Positions 9,943 to 19,925 of a stretch of 64,000 nt of DNA are shown here, piece by piece. Position 1 is the first letter of the stretch. Each line of letters opens with the position of its first letter. The notes under the pieces are model-generated. The model was not told where the DNA came from, did not search any database, and saw only the letters and a list, made by a program, of their open reading frames with translations. Both the position numbers and the translations under genes were made by a program. Origin of the DNA: Azohydromonas caseinilytica (lineage in GTDB: Bacteria > Pseudomonadota > Gammaproteobacteria > Burkholderiales > Burkholderiaceae_C); contig NZ_JABBFW010000001.1 of the NCBI RefSeq assembly GCF_012927045.1, positions 310,001 through 374,000 on the forward strand, given 5' to 3'.

Positions 9943-9973
9943 AAGCGGCGGCGCATTATCAGCGCCGCCGCTT
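9943..9973 (-). terminator. Rho-independent terminator after maeB
   Basis: A 12-bp GC-rich stem (AAGCGGCGGCGC / GCGCCGCCGCTT) with a 7-base loop, followed on the minus strand by TTCGCTTTTTGG. It lies 44 bp past the maeB stop and just upstream of pyk. Confidence 0.85.
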
Positions 9974-10016
9974 GCCCATCACGGGCGGCTGGTGCCGCCC
10001 CGGGTCGAGACTGGCG

Positions 10017-12329
10017 TCAGGACGCCGCCACGTCGGCCACGGCCAGGGCCGTCATGTTGATGACGCGCCGCACGGTGGCCGAGGGCGTGAGGATGTGCGC
10101 GGGCTTGGCTGCGCCCAGCAGCACCGGGCCCACCGTCACGCCATGGCCGCCGGTCATCTTCAGCACGTTGAAGAGGATGTTGGCCGCGTCGATGTTGGGC
10201 AGCACCAGCAGGTTGGCCTCGCCCGTGAGCGTGCTCTGCTCGGGCAGCAGGCGGTCGCGGATCTCCTGCGACAGCGCCGCGTCGCCGTGCATCTCGCCGT
10301 CGCATTCCACGCCGGGGGCGATCTGCTTGAAGCGCTCGGCCGCGGCACGCATGCGCCGGGCCGCCGGGCGCGTGGACGAGCCGAACATCGAGTGCGACAG
10401 GAACGCCACCTTGGGCGGCAGGCCGAAGCGGCGCACTTCCTCGGCGGCCATGCGCGCGATCTCGGCCAGCGCCTGGGCGTCGGGCTCCTCGTTGACGAAG
10501 GTGTCGGTAATGAAGAGCGTGCGGTCTTCCAGCAGCACGGCGTTCATGGCGGCCATCACCTTGGCCTCCGGCGCCAGGCCGATGATGTTGCGCACATGCT
10601 CCAGGTGCTGGTCGTACTTGCCCACCAGGCCGGTGAGCATGGCGTCGGCGTCGCCCAGGTGCACCATCAGCGCGCAGATCAGCGTGTTGGAGCGGCGCAC
10701 CGCGGCCTTGGCCATGTCGGGCGTGACGCCCTCGCGGCCCATGAGGCGGTAGTACGCCTCCCAGTAGGTGCGGAAGCGCGGATCGTCCTCGGGGTCCACC
10801 ACCTCGAAGTCCACGCCCGGGCGGATGCGCAGGCCCTCGCGCTCGATGCGCATGGCGATGACGTTGGGGCGGCCCACCAGGATCGGCTTGGCCAGGCCCT
10901 CGTCGATGACCACCTGCACCGCGCGCAGCACGCGCTCGTCCTCGCCCTGGGCATAGGCCACGCGCGCGGGCTTGGCCTTGGCCGTGGCGAACACCGGGCG
11001 CATCACCATGCCGGTCTGGTACACGAAGCGCGACAGCGACTGGCGGTAGGCGTCGAGGTCGGCGATGGGGCGCAGCGCCACGCCGCTTTCCTCGGCGGCC
11101 TTGGCCACGGCCGGCGCGATGCGCAGGATCAGGCGCGAGTCGAAGGGCTTCGGGATGAGGTACTCCGGGCCGAACTTGAGCTCCTGCCCGGCGTAGGCCG
11201 CCGCCACCTCGTCGCTGATCTCCGCCTTGACCAGCGCGGCGATCTCGCGCACGCAGGCCAGCTTCATCTCCTCCGTGATGCGCGTGGCGCCGCAGTCCAG
11301 CGCGCCGCGGAAGATGTAGGGGAAGCACAGGACGTTGTTGACCTGGTTCGGATAGTCCGAGCGGCCCGTGGCGATGATGCAGTCGGGCCGCGCCTCCTTG
11401 GCCAGCTCGGGGCGGATCTCGGGCTCGGGGTTGGCCAGCGCCAGGATGATGGGCTTGTCCGCCATGGTCTTGACCATCTGCGGCGTGAGCACGCCGGCGG
11501 TGGAGCAGCCCAGGAACACGTCCGCGCCGGCCACCACGTCGGCCAGCGTGCGCGCGCCGGTGTTCTGGCAGTAGCGCTGCTTGCTCTCGTCGAGCTTGCC
11601 GGCCACGGCGTCGGCGCGCTCGGACTGGATCACGCCCTTGGAGTCGACGACGAAGATGTTCTCGCGCCGCACGCCCAGGCCGACCATGATGTCCAGGCAG
11701 GCGATGGCCGCGGCGCCGGCGCCCGAGGCCACCAGCTTGATCCGGCCGATGTCCTTGCCCACCAGCTCCAGGCCGTTGAGCAGCGCCGAGCCCGAGATGA
11801 TGGCCGTGCCGTGCTGGTCATCGTGGAACACGGGGATCTTCATGCGCTCCTTGAGCGCGCGCTCGATGTAGAAGCACTCGGGCGCCTTGATGTCCTCCAG
11901 GTTCACGCCGCCGAGCGTGGGCTCCAGCGCGGCAATGATCTCGATGAGCTTGTCGGGGTCCTTCTCGGCGAGCTCGATGTCGAACACGTCGATGCCGGCG
12001 AACTTCTTGAACAGGCAGCCCTTGCCTTCCATCACCGGCTTCGCGGCCAACGGGCCGATGTCGCCCAGGCCCAGCACCGCGGTGCCGTTGGTGACCACGC
12101 CCACCAGGTTGCCGCGCGAGGTGAACTCGGCCGCCAGGTTGGGATCGCGCTCGATATCCAGGCACGGATAGGCCACGCCCGGGGAGTAGGCCAGCGACAG
12201 GTCGCGCTGGTTGGACAGCGGCTTGGTCGGGGCGATGGAGATCTTGCCGCGCGAGGGCGAGCGGTGGTACTCGCGAGCGGCATCGCGCAAGGCCAACTCG
12301 GCCGGGGACATGGAGGCTTCTTCGGACAT
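10017..12329 (-). CDS. maeB: NADP-dependent malic enzyme with phosphotransacetylase-like domain (MaeB)
   Basis: Oxidative decarboxylation of malate to pyruvate with NADP+. At 770 residues it has the two-part MaeB layout. An N-terminal malic enzyme (about 1-430) shows [17 protein letters not shown] and [15 protein letters not shown]-terminal phosphate acetyl/butyryltransferase-like domain (about 440-770) shows [14 protein letters not shown] and [10 protein letters not shown]. That domain is usually regulatory, binding acetyl-CoA, and not catalytic. The ATG at 12329 follows AGGAAG. The gene lies between pgk and pyk and ends at its own terminator, which suggests an independent unit inserted in the glycolytic cluster. 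Confidence 0.95.
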   Translation of the reverse strand: MSEEASMSPAELALRDAAREYHRSPSRGKISIAPTKPLSNQRDLSLAYSPGVAYPCLDIERDPNLAAEFTSRGNLVGVVTNGTAVLGLGDIGPLAAKPVMEGKGCLFKKFAGIDVFDIELAEKDPDKLIEIIAALEPTLGGVNLEDIKAPECFYIERALKERMKIPVFHDDQHGTAIISGSALLNGLELVGKDIGRIKLVASGAGAAAIACLDIMVGLGVRRENIFVVDSKGVIQSERADAVAGKLDESKQRYCQNTGARTLADVVAGADVFLGCSTAGVLTPQMVKTMADKPIILALANPEPEIRPELAKEARPDCIIATGRSDYPNQVNNVLCFPYIFRGALDCGATRITEEMKLACVREIAALVKAEISDEVAAAYAGQELKFGPEYLIPKPFDSRLILRIAPAVAKAAEESGVALRPIADLDAYRQSLSRFVYQTGMVMRPVFATAKAKPARVAYAQGEDERVLRAVQVVIDEGLAKPILVGRPNVIAMRIEREGLRIRPGVDFEVVDPEDDPRFRTYWEAYYRLMGREGVTPDMAKAAVRRSNTLICALMVHLGDADAMLTGLVGKYDQHLEHVRNIIGLAPEAKVMAAMNAVLLEDRTLFITDTFVNEEPDAQALAEIARMAAEEVRRFGLPPKVAFLSHSMFGSSTRPAARRMRAAAERFKQIAPGVECDGEMHGDAALSQEIRDRLLPEQSTLTGEANLLVLPNIDAANILFNVLKMTGGHGVTVGPVLLGAAKPAHILTPSATVRRVINMTALAVADVAAS

Positions 12330-12461
12330 GGTGTCTTCCTGCGGGGTGTTTGTCAGGTCGAAGTAAGGCGTCAGCGACGCCGACGGCTGCGCCGGCCGGA
12401 CGCGCAAGGCGCCCGTGCCGGCATGGTCAATGCGAAGGGGGATGGAAGGTAGGAGCGAAAA

Positions 12462-12484
12462 CCCGGCGCCTCGTGGGCGCCGGG
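12462..12484 (-). terminator. Rho-independent terminator after pgk
   Basis: A 9-bp stem (CCCGGCGCC / GGCGCCGGG) with a 5-base loop; on the minus strand the run TTTTCGCTCC follows. It lies just past the pgk stop. Confidence 0.8.
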
Positions 12485-12497
12485 CTTGCTGCTGGGA

Positions 12498-13691
12498 TCA
12501 GCCCGCGGCGCGGCGCGAGAGGATCTCGAAGGCCGGCAGGGTCTTGCCCTCCAGCACTTCCAGGAAGGCACCGCCGCCGGTGGAGATGTAACCCACGTCG
12601 GCTTCGATGCCGTATTTGGCGATGGCGGCCAGCGTGTCACCGCCGCCGGCGATGCTGAAGGCGTCGCTCTGGGCAATGGCCCGGGCGATGGCCTCGGTGC
12701 CCTTGGCGAAGGCGTCGAACTCGAACACGCCCACCGGGCCGTTCCAGACGATGGTGCCCGCGGCCTTGAGCTGCGCGGCAAGCTTCTCGGCGGTCTTCGG
12801 GCCGATGTCCAGGATCAGGTCGTCCGCTTCCACCGCGTTGGCGTCCTTGACGCTGGCCGGCGCGTCGGCGGCAAAGCGCTTGGCGGTGACCACGTCCACG
12901 GGGATGGGCACCTCGGCGCCGCGGGCCTTCATGGCCTCGATCACGGCCTTGGCCTCTTCCAGCAGGTCCGGCTCGGCCAGGCTCAGGCCGATGGGCAGGC
13001 CGGAAGCCAGCATGAAGGTGTTGGCGATGCCGCCACCGACGATGAGGCCGTCCACCTTCTCCGACAGCGCCTTGAGGATGGTGAGCTTGGTGCTGACCTT
13101 GGAGCCGGCCACGATGGCCAGCAGCGGGCGCTTGGGCTCGGCCAGGGCCTTGGAGATGGCGTCGATCTCGGCCGCCAGCAGCGGGCCGGCGCAGGCCACG
13201 GGGGCGAACTGGGCGATGCCGTAGGTGCTGGCCTCGGCGCGGTGCGCGGTGCCGAAGGCGTCGTGCACGAAGATGTCGCACAGGGCGGCCATCTTGCGGG
13301 CCAGTTCCTCGTTGTTCTTCTTCTCGCCCTTGTTGAGGCGGCAGTTCTCCAGCAGCACCACCTGGCCCGGCGCGACCTGCACGCCATCGACCCAGTTGCT
13401 CACCAGCGGCACTTCGCGCCCCAGCAGCTCGCCCAGGCGCTGCGCCACCGGAGCCAGCGAGTCCTCGGGCTTGAACTCGCCCTCGGTGGGACGGCCCAGG
13501 TGCGAAGTCACCATCACGGCCGCGCCCGCCTCCAGCGCCATGCGGATGCACGGAATGGAAGCGCGGATGCGCGTGTCCTCGGTGATTCGGCCGGAATCGT
13601 CCTGCGGCACGTTGAGGTCGGCCCGGATGAAGACGCGACGCCCGGCCACCTGGCCCTGGGCGACAAGATCGGAAAAGCGGAGAACGTTCAT
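12498..13691 (-). CDS. pgk: Phosphoglycerate kinase
   Basis: Transfers the acyl phosphate of 1,3-bisphosphoglycerate to ADP in glycolysis. The 397-residue protein shows [26 protein letters not shown], the AGSKVSTK nucleotide site and the [10 protein letters not shown]-terminal loop. The ATG at 13691 (MNVLRFSDL) is the family start; an upstream in-frame start would add 14 residues. It is followed by a terminator and then maeB. azlD lies upstream on the same strand after 57 bp. Confidence 0.96.
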   Translation of the reverse strand: MNVLRFSDLVAQGQVAGRRVFIRADLNVPQDDSGRITEDTRIRASIPCIRMALEAGAAVMVTSHLGRPTEGEFKPEDSLAPVAQRLGELLGREVPLVSNWVDGVQVAPGQVVLLENCRLNKGEKKNNEELARKMAALCDIFVHDAFGTAHRAEASTYGIAQFAPVACAGPLLAAEIDAISKALAEPKRPLLAIVAGSKVSTKLTILKALSEKVDGLIVGGGIANTFMLASGLPIGLSLAEPDLLEEAKAVIEAMKARGAEVPIPVDVVTAKRFAADAPASVKDANAVEADDLILDIGPKTAEKLAAQLKAAGTIVWNGPVGVFEFDAFAKGTEAIARAIAQSDAFSIAGGGDTLAAIAKYGIEADVGYISTGGGAFLEVLEGKTLPAFEILSRRAAG

Positions 13692-13748
13692 GGAGCGCGC
13701 CGGAAAGCGGGAATATTCCCGAAAGAGGGTCATTCTAGGCGCGCGCCG

Positions 13749-14078
13749 TTACCACCCCAGTCCCAGCCGCAGCGCCAGCAGCACGACGCTGCCGCTGACG
13801 ATGGTGCCCAGGATGCCGCGCCGCCACCAGAACCAGGCGCTGCCCGCGGCCACGGCGAAGAGCCGCGCGTCCTGCCAGGTGTGGATGAGCGCGCCCTGCG
13901 TCATCACTACTTCCGGCACCACCACAGCCGCCAGCGCGGCCAGCGGCGCGTAGCGCAGGCCCTGCTTGAGCCAGCCGGGCAGCGGCAGCTCGTTGCGCGA
14001 CAGGAAGAAGAAGCTGCGCGTGAGCACCGTGATCACGCCCAGGCCCAGGATCGTGACGAAGGCCTCGGCGCCGCTCAT
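13749..14078 (-). CDS. azlD: Branched-chain amino acid exporter subunit AzlD
   Basis: A 109-residue membrane protein with about four hydrophobic segments, of the AzlD family. With AzlC it forms an exporter of branched-chain amino acids or analogues in the inner membrane. The ATG at 14078 overlaps the azlC stop (ATGA). The segment LTRSFFF near residue 20 and the WWRRG motif near the C-terminus fit the family. The azlCD pair next to pgk is a familiar Burkholderiales arrangement. Confidence 0.85.
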   Translation of the reverse strand: MSGAEAFVTILGLGVITVLTRSFFFLSRNELPLPGWLKQGLRYAPLAALAAVVVPEVVMTQGALIHTWQDARLFAVAAGSAWFWWRRGILGTIVSGSVVLLALRLGLGW

Positions 14079-14803
14079 GCGCGCCTCCGTTGCCTGGGCA
14101 GTTGCTCCATCAACAAGCCGATGGCTACCGCAGCGGCGATGGCCACGACGATGTTCAGGCGCAGCGGCAGCGCGTAGGCCGCCACCGCCGCACAGCCCGC
14201 CACGGCCGCCGCCACCCAGGTGGCGCGGTCGCTCAGCAGGGTCTGCAGCAGGCCCAGCAGCGCCAGCGTGCCGGCAAAGCCGAGGCCCCAGTGCGTGGGC
14301 ACGCGCTCGCCCAGCGCGATGCCGGCCACCGAGGGGACCTGCCAGGCCAGCCAGTTGGTGGCCGCGCCGCCCCAGAAGTAAGGCAGCTGCTCGGGCGCGG
14401 GCCGCGGCTGCGGAAAGCGCCGCATGAACAGCACGTAGTTGAGATCGGCCGTGAAGTAGCCCAGGCGCAGCCGCTGCGCCAGCGGCAGGTGCGCAAAGTA
14501 AGGCCGCCATTGCGCGCTGAAGATGACGAAGCGCAGGTTCACGCACAGCGCCGTGGCCCACACCACCCACAGCGGCGCACCGGCGGCGATGAGGGGCACG
14601 GAGGCCAGCTGCGCACTGCCGGCGAAGACCACCATCGACATCAGCAGCGACAGCGGCACGCCCAGCGCCTTGACCATCGCCACACCGGTCACCAGTCCCC
14701 AGGCCGAGATGCCCGGGGCAATGGACAGCATCTCGCGCGCACCAGTCCGGAACGCCGGATGGCGCCATGGCGGCAGCGTGCCGCCAGCGTCACTCTGATT
14801 CAT
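14075..14803 (-). CDS. azlC: Branched-chain amino acid exporter subunit AzlC
   Basis: A 242-residue inner-membrane permease of the AzlC family. The N-terminus carries the characteristic REMLSIAPGISAWGLVTG stretch, followed by FAGSAQLA and several hydrophobic helices. It pairs with AzlD, which overlaps its stop codon by 4 bp. Substrate specificity (branched-chain amino acids or azaleucine) is known for homologues only. The ATG at 14803 is the only reasonable start. Confidence 0.88.
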   Translation of the reverse strand: MNQSDAGGTLPPWRHPAFRTGAREMLSIAPGISAWGLVTGVAMVKALGVPLSLLMSMVVFAGSAQLASVPLIAAGAPLWVVWATALCVNLRFVIFSAQWRPYFAHLPLAQRLRLGYFTADLNYVLFMRRFPQPRPAPEQLPYFWGGAATNWLAWQVPSVAGIALGERVPTHWGLGFAGTLALLGLLQTLLSDRATWVAAAVAGCAAVAAYALPLRLNIVVAIAAAVAIGLLMEQLPRQRRRA

Positions 14804-14834
14804 TGCCGGGATTGTGCCCGGCGACCGTGGCGGC

Positions 14835-15212
14835 TCAGGACTCGCGGCGGCGGCCCTTGCCGGAGGCCTGCGGCGCCTCGCTGGCCTCCGAGGCCGGGGC
14901 CGAGGCCGGCGGCACCATCACGCTGTTGGGCCCGGCCGTGAGCTGCGGCGCCACGGCCTGGAGGTTGTTCTCGCGCATGTAGTCGTTCATCTCGCGCCAG
15001 CCGGCGAAGATGGCGGCCTTCTCGGCCTTGCGGTTGAGCGCATAACAGTCTTCGATGGCGCGCCCGGCATGGCGACAGGCACCGCCGATGGCCTTGCCTT
15101 CGGCCTCGCGCCGTGCGGCAACGGTGGCGGCGGATTCATAGCCCAGCGGCTCACAGCCCGCGAGCGCGACGACGAGGAGCAGCAGCAGCAGCGGAAGCGG
15201 GCGAGCGTTCAC
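14835..15212 (-). CDS. Small predicted lipoprotein, function unknown
   Basis: A 125-residue protein starting at GTG 15212. The N-terminus is a leucine-rich signal ending in the lipobox VALAGC, so it is predicted to be lipidated at about Cys20 and placed in the cell envelope. The middle contains two further cysteines (GGACRHAG and EDCYALN) that could form a disulfide, and the C-terminal 35 residues are Pro/Ala/Ser-rich. I do not recognise the family. It lies between azlC and htpX on the same strand. Confidence 0.75.
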   Translation of the reverse strand: MNARPLPLLLLLLVVALAGCEPLGYESAATVAARREAEGKAIGGACRHAGRAIEDCYALNRKAEKAAIFAGWREMNDYMRENNLQAVAPQLTAGPNSVMVPPASAPASEASEAPQASGKGRRRES

Positions 15213-15319
15213 GGCAAGACGAGGCTGGGGTGATGGACCCCAGGTTTATCGGCTCATTCGAGCCGGACTTGACCGCGATGTGCGTGCGCAGTGCACGCGG
15301 ATCGCGGTTGGCGCAACCG

Positions 15320-16162
15320 TCAACGCGTCATGGCCATCAGCCGCGCCACGCGCTCCTCGGTGGAGGGGTGGGTACTGAACAGGCCCTTGAGGCCGCCGCC
15401 GGAGAGCGGATTGACGATCATCATCTGCGCCGTGGCCGGGTTGCGCTCGGCGCCCTCCAGCGGGATGCCCAGCGCCACGCGCTCGATCTTCTGCAGCGCG
15501 CTGGCCAGCGACTGCGGATCGCCGCTGATCTCGGCGCCGCCGCGGTCGGCCTCGAACTCGCGCGCGCGGCTGATGGCCATCTGGATCAGGCTTGCGGCCA
15601 GCGGCGCGAGCAGCGCCACCACCAGGCCCACCAGCGGGTTGGTGGGACGGCCCTCCTCGTCCCGGCCGCTGAAGAACATGGCGAAGTTGGCCAGCATCGA
15701 CACCGCGCCGGCCATGGTGGCGCTGATGGTGCTGATGAGGATGTCGCGATGCTTGACGTGCGCCAGCTCGTGCGCCATCACGCCGCGCAGCTCGCGGTGG
15801 TTGAGCACGCGCAGGATGCCGGTGGTCGCGGCCACGGCAGCGTTGTCGGGGTTGCGGCCGGTGGCGAAGGCGTTGGGGGCGCCTTCGTCAATGAGGTACA
15901 CGCGCGGCATGGGCAGGCCCGCGCGCTGCGCCAGCTCCTGCACCATGCCGTAGAAGTAGGGCTCGGACTGAGCGTCGACTTCGCGCGCGTTGTACATCTT
16001 CAGCACCAGCTTGTCGCTGAACCAGTAGCTGAAGAAGTTCATGCCCAGCGCCACCAGCAGGGCCAGCATCATGCCGCTGCGGCCACCGATGAGACTGCCC
16101 AGCGCCATGAACAGCGCGGTGATGGCGGCCATCAGGATGGCCGTCTTCATCAGGTTGAACAT
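15320..16162 (-). CDS. htpX: Membrane zinc metalloprotease HtpX
   Basis: M48-family inner-membrane protease that degrades misfolded membrane proteins. The 280-residue protein has two N-terminal transmembrane helices, the zinc site HELAHVKH near residue 132, two further hydrophobic helices, and the third-ligand region [12 protein letters not shown]. The C-terminus [10 protein letters not shown] is the usual family ending. The ATG at 16162 is preceded by CGGGACGA. It stands upstream of the lipoprotein gene and downstream of fmt. Stress control is typical for the family but not visible here. Confidence 0.95.
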   Translation of the reverse strand: MFNLMKTAILMAAITALFMALGSLIGGRSGMMLALLVALGMNFFSYWFSDKLVLKMYNAREVDAQSEPYFYGMVQELAQRAGLPMPRVYLIDEGAPNAFATGRNPDNAAVAATTGILRVLNHRELRGVMAHELAHVKHRDILISTISATMAGAVSMLANFAMFFSGRDEEGRPTNPLVGLVVALLAPLAASLIQMAISRAREFEADRGGAEISGDPQSLASALQKIERVALGIPLEGAERNPATAQMMIVNPLSGGGLKGLFSTHPSTEERVARLMAMTR

Positions 16163-16266
16163 CGTTTCGTCCCGGAGGGTTGATCTGCGCGATAGATGCG
16201 GCCCGGAGCCGCAAGTTCAATCAGCGCATGGCGCGGCGGCCCGCCGCAACGCCCGTCCGCCCAAGC

Positions 16267-17268
16267 TCAAGCGGTGAGGCTGCGCCCGACGCTCAGCGCC
16301 TGCGGCTGCTGCTGGAACGCGCGCACCGGCAGCCGCTTGCCGCCCGGGCGCTGCAGCTCCAGCAGCGCCAGCGCGCCCTCGCCGCAAGCGACGATCACTT
16401 CCTGCGCATCGGCGCGCAGCACCGTCCCGGGCGGCCCGCAGAGCTCGGGGCGCAGCGCGGCACGCCAGAGCTTCACGGCCTGGCCTTCCAGGCTGAAGTT
16501 CATGCCGGGGAACGGGTCGAAGGCGCGCACGCGGCGCTCGATGAGCGCGGCGGGCTGGACCCAGTCGATCACGCCTTCCGCCTTCTCGATCTTGTGCGCG
16601 TAAGTCACGCCCTCGGCGGGCTGCGGCACGCGCGGCAGGCGGCCGAGCTCATGCAAAGCCTGCACGATGGAGGAGGCGCCCAGCGCCGCCAGCCGGTCGT
16701 GCAGCGTGGCCGAGGTCTCCTGCGGGGCAATGTCCAGCGCGTGCACCAGCAGCATGTCGCCGGTGTCCAGGCCCTCGTCCATCTGCATGATGGTGATGCC
16801 GGTCTGCGCGTCGCCCGCCTCGACGGCGCGCTGGATGGGCGCGGCGCCGCGCCAGCGCGGCAGCAGCGAGCCGTGGATGTTGAGGCAGCCGCGGCGCGGC
16901 AGCTCCAGCACCCAGCGCGGCAGGATCAGGCCGTAGGCGGCCACCACCATCACGTCGGCACGCGCGGCCAGCAGCGTCTCGCGCGCGGCGGCGGCGTCCT
17001 CGGGGTACTTGCCGTCCAGGCGCAGGCTGCGCGGCTGCGCCACCGGGATGCCGTGCTCCAGCGCCAGCTGCTTCACCGCCGAGGGCTGCAGCTTCATGCC
17101 GCGTCCGGCCGGGCGGTCGGGCTGCGTGAGCACCAGCGGCACCGTGAAGCCCGCGTCCAGGATGGCCTGCAGCGCCACGCGCGCGAACTCCGGCGTGCCT
17201 GCGTAAGCCACGCGCAGCGGCGCGGCGGCGGCCGAGGCAACCGCCGTGTCTTGCGTCACGCCGCTCAT
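16267..17268 (-). CDS. fmt: Methionyl-tRNA formyltransferase
   Basis: Formylates Met-tRNA-fMet from 10-formyl-THF to make the initiator. The 333-residue protein shows [10 protein letters not shown] near residue 20, the active-site segment [17 protein letters not shown], and [12 protein letters not shown]. An OB-like C-terminal tRNA-binding domain follows. Its ATG overlaps the def stop (ATGA), giving a coupled def-fmt operon that puts N-terminal formyl addition and removal together. The N-terminus is about 15 residues longer than in E. coli. Confidence 0.96.
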   Translation of the reverse strand: MSGVTQDTAVASAAAAPLRVAYAGTPEFARVALQAILDAGFTVPLVLTQPDRPAGRGMKLQPSAVKQLALEHGIPVAQPRSLRLDGKYPEDAAAARETLLAARADVMVVAAYGLILPRWVLELPRRGCLNIHGSLLPRWRGAAPIQRAVEAGDAQTGITIMQMDEGLDTGDMLLVHALDIAPQETSATLHDRLAALGASSIVQALHELGRLPRVPQPAEGVTYAHKIEKAEGVIDWVQPAALIERRVRAFDPFPGMNFSLEGQAVKLWRAALRPELCGPPGTVLRADAQEVIVACGEGALALLELQRPGGKRLPVRAFQQQPQALSVGRSLTA

Positions 17269-17780
17269 GCGCGCTGGAGCTCGTCGCGGCTCTTCTTGAG
17301 CAGCTTGGTCTTGATGCGTTCGCGCTTGAGCGGGCTCAGGTACTCGACAAAGACCTTGCCCAGCAGGTGGTCCAGCTCATGCTGGACGCACACGGCGGCA
17401 AGCCCCTCGGCCTCGAACTCCTGCACGTTGCCGTCGCGGTCCAGCGCGCGCACCTTCACGCGGGCATGGCGCTGCACCTTGTCGTAGATCTGCGGCACCG
17501 AGAGGCAGCCCTCGTCGCCCACCACCATCTCGGCGCTGCGCTCGGTGATCTCGGGATTGATGAGCACGCGCGGCTGGTCGCGCGTCTCGGAGGTGTCCAT
17601 CACCACCACGCGCTCGTGCACGTTGACCTGCGTGGCGGCCAGGCCGACGCCATCGGCGGCGTACATGGTGTCCAGCATGTCGTCCACGAGGCAGCGGATG
17701 CGCTCGTCCACCGCCTTCACCGGGACGGCGACGGTGTGCAGGCGGGGATCGGGATAACGCAGGATGGGAAGCTGGGCCAT
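17265..17780 (-). CDS. def: Peptide deformylase
   Basis: Removes the N-formyl group from nascent chains; metal-dependent, cytoplasmic. The 171-residue protein has all three family motifs: GVGLAATQ near residue 47, EGCLS and QHELDHL, with Cys and two His as metal ligands. The ATG at 17780 ([11 protein letters not shown]) gives the normal length; an upstream in-frame start would add an Arg/Ala-rich tail with no support. It precedes fmt with a 4-bp overlap and is divergent from dprA across 227 bp, which must hold both promoters. Confidence 0.96.
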   Translation of the reverse strand: MAQLPILRYPDPRLHTVAVPVKAVDERIRCLVDDMLDTMYAADGVGLAATQVNVHERVVVMDTSETRDQPRVLINPEITERSAEMVVGDEGCLSVPQIYDKVQRHARVKVRALDRDGNVQEFEAEGLAAVCVQHELDHLLGKVFVEYLSPLKRERIKTKLLKKSRDELQRA

Positions 17781-18007
17781 GGCGCAAGGCCCCCGGCGCC
17801 TCGGCACACCATGGCGGGCGCTGCACGCCGCGCGGTGCACAGCGTTCGCGGCCATGGCCGCCGGCGCTCCTGGGGGCAGAATCAGGTGAAACCGGACCTG
17901 CATTTTCGCCCATCGGTCATGCCGTCACCGGCGTGTGCCCATGAACCGCAGCGCAGTACCCGTTTGAAGCCGGGCACGCGCTCCAACCGCTCCGGGGAAC
18001 CTTGCAG

Positions 18008-19216
18008 ATGCCAGCTCCCGACACCGCCCAGGCTTTCACCGACGCCACGCTCTCGGGCGACCACCTCTTCCCCCGCGCCGGCGCGGATGAATTGCGAGCC
18101 TGGTTGCGCCTGGTGCTCAGCGTGGGCCGCGCCACGGGACGGCGCCTGCTCGGCGCCCTGGGCACGCCGCAGCAGGTGTTCGACAGCCCGCTCGGCATGC
18201 TGCGCGAGTTGGTGACGCCGACCCAGCTCCAGGCCCTGGCGGCTCCACCCGGCGAACTGGAAAACTGCCTGACGCAGACGCTCAATTGGCTCGACGGGGG
18301 CGCCGACCGGCAGGTCGTGACCCTGGGCGACCCGCTCTACCCCGCCGCGCTGCTCAATGCGGCGGACCCGCCGCTGCTGCTGCACCTGCGCGGCCGTCAC
18401 GACTTGCTGACCCGGCCGGGTCTGGCCGTGGTGGGGAGCCGCAACCCCAGCGCCCAGGGCACGGACAACGCCACTGCCTTCGCCCGCTGCCTCAGCGAGG
18501 CGGGCTGGACCATCGTTTCCGGCCTGGCTCTGGGCATCGACGGCGCGGCGCATGAGGGCGGCCTCGCCGGACCGGGCCGCACGATTGCCGTGCTGGGCAC
18601 GGGCATCGACCGCCTGTACCCGGCGCGCCATCGCGATCTGGCGCTGCGCATCGCGGCCGAGGGCCTGCTGGTGAGCGAGTTTCCGCTGGGCACGCCGCCG
18701 CTGCGCGAGAACTTTCCGCAGCGCAACCGGCTCATCGCCGGGCTGACCCGCGGCACGCTGGTGGTGGAAGCGGCGCTGCAATCGGGATCGCTGATCACGG
18801 CGCGGCTGGCGGCCGAAAACGGGCGCGAGGTGTTCGCCATCCCGGGCTCGATCCACGCGCCCCAGTCGCGCGGCTGCCATGCGCTCATCAAGCAGGGCGC
18901 CAAGCTGGTGGAAAGCGCCCAGGACATCCTGGAGGAGTTTCAGATGACGAAAGAGAACGGCCCGTTGACCAGGACCGGGACATCGCCACGCCGCCTGGCC
19001 GCCATGAGCAATTCCGGCACCGAGCCCGCGGCGGACGACGGCCCGCCCGACGAGGTGCTCACGGCGCTGGGGCACGACGCCGCCACGCTGGACATGCTGA
19101 TCGACCGCACCGGCTGGCCCGCGCCCGCGCTGGCGGCGCGGCTGCTGGAGCTGGAGCTGGAAGGCCGCCTGCAGCGCCTGCCCGGCGGGCTGTACCAACG
19201 CAGAGGGCTGGCCTGA
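18008..19216 (+). CDS. dprA: DNA-processing protein DprA
   Basis: Loads RecA on incoming single-stranded DNA during natural transformation. The 402-residue protein has an N-terminal helical region, then the Rossmann-like core with VVGSRNPSAQG, SGLALGIDGAAH, VLGTGIDRLYP, FPQRNRLIAGL and SGSLITA. A C-terminal winged-helix domain (about 335-402) follows a low-complexity linker. The ATG at 18008 is spaced 8 bases from GGGGAA and is preferred over the TTG at 18002. smg follows after 156 bp. def and fmt lie on the other side, a common betaproteobacterial neighbourhood. Confidence 0.95.
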   Translation: MPAPDTAQAFTDATLSGDHLFPRAGADELRAWLRLVLSVGRATGRRLLGALGTPQQVFDSPLGMLRELVTPTQLQALAAPPGELENCLTQTLNWLDGGADRQVVTLGDPLYPAALLNAADPPLLLHLRGRHDLLTRPGLAVVGSRNPSAQGTDNATAFARCLSEAGWTIVSGLALGIDGAAHEGGLAGPGRTIAVLGTGIDRLYPARHRDLALRIAAEGLLVSEFPLGTPPLRENFPQRNRLIAGLTRGTLVVEAALQSGSLITARLAAENGREVFAIPGSIHAPQSRGCHALIKQGAKLVESAQDILEEFQMTKENGPLTRTGTSPRRLAAMSNSGTEPAADDGPPDEVLTALGHDAATLDMLIDRTGWPAPALAARLLELELEGRLQRLPGGLYQRRGLA

Positions 19217-19372
19217 GCCTGCCGGCGTGCCGCACCGGGCCGACACGCCGCAGCAGCCCTGCGAACCCCATGGAAAGCGGACATCGGCCATGTCGGTATC
19301 CGTGCACGCGATCCCGACGCGGGCATCCGTCTTGCAAGCTTGCGTTCAGACACCCTGAGCTATAGTGACCTC

Positions 19373-19825
19373 ATGTTCGACGTGCTCGTCTACCTGTACG
19401 AAAACTATTGGCGCCCCGACGCTTGTCCGGACCATGACCAGCTCACGCGCAAGCTCTCGGCGGTGGGTTTCGAGTCCGACGACATCGAGGAAGCGCTGAG
19501 CTGGCTCGACGGCCTGGCCGGCATGGCCGAGTCCTGCACGCAACCCCAGGCTGCCACGAGCATGCGCGTCTATACCGCCGCCGAGCGCGAGTTGCTGGGC
19601 GATGCCTCCATCGGCTTCATCAGTTTCCTCGAAGGCGCGGGCGTGCTGCCGCCGCTGATGCGCGAGATGGTGGTCGACCGCGCCACCGCCATCGGCCGCG
19701 TGCCGCTGGAGCTGGAAGACCTCAAGATCATCGTGCTGATGGTGTTCTGGAGCCTGGGCGAGGAACCCGACGCGCTGATCCTCGACGAGCTGTTCGTGGA
19801 CGACGAGGAACGCATCATCCACTGA
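19373..19825 (+). CDS. smg: Smg family protein (DUF494)
   Basis: A 150-residue acidic protein of the Smg/DUF494 family, found next to dprA in many proteobacteria; biochemical function unknown. It begins MFDVLVYLYENYW, the usual family start, and ends with DELFVDDEERIIH. An upstream in-frame TTG at 19340 is rejected on length. topA usually follows smg; here a bidirectional terminator and the convergent secF follow, so the neighbourhood has been rearranged. Confidence 0.9.
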   Translation: MFDVLVYLYENYWRPDACPDHDQLTRKLSAVGFESDDIEEALSWLDGLAGMAESCTQPQAATSMRVYTAAERELLGDASIGFISFLEGAGVLPPLMREMVVDRATAIGRVPLELEDLKIIVLMVFWSLGEEPDALILDELFVDDEERIIH

Positions 19826-19877
19826 GCTTTCCCATGAGTTGCATCGGCGCCCTCACCGGCGTCAGCCGCAAGAAAAA

Positions 19878-19903
19878 ACAAGGGCCGCGATCGCGGCCCT
19901 TGT
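19878..19903. terminator. Bidirectional terminator between smg and secF
   Basis: A perfect 13-bp inverted repeat (ACAAGGGCCGCGA / TCGCGGCCCTTGT). On the minus strand it is followed by TTTTTTC, an excellent terminator for secF; on the plus strand by GCTTTTC, a weaker one for smg. Confidence 0.88.
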
Positions 19904-19925
19904 GCTTTTCAGGAGGACGGCAGCG

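Noticed and set aside
9606-12452. 948-codon plus-strand open frame opposite pyk and maeB
   Set aside because: It is antisense to two well-recognised enzymes and His/Gly/Arg-rich, as expected from a shadow frame.
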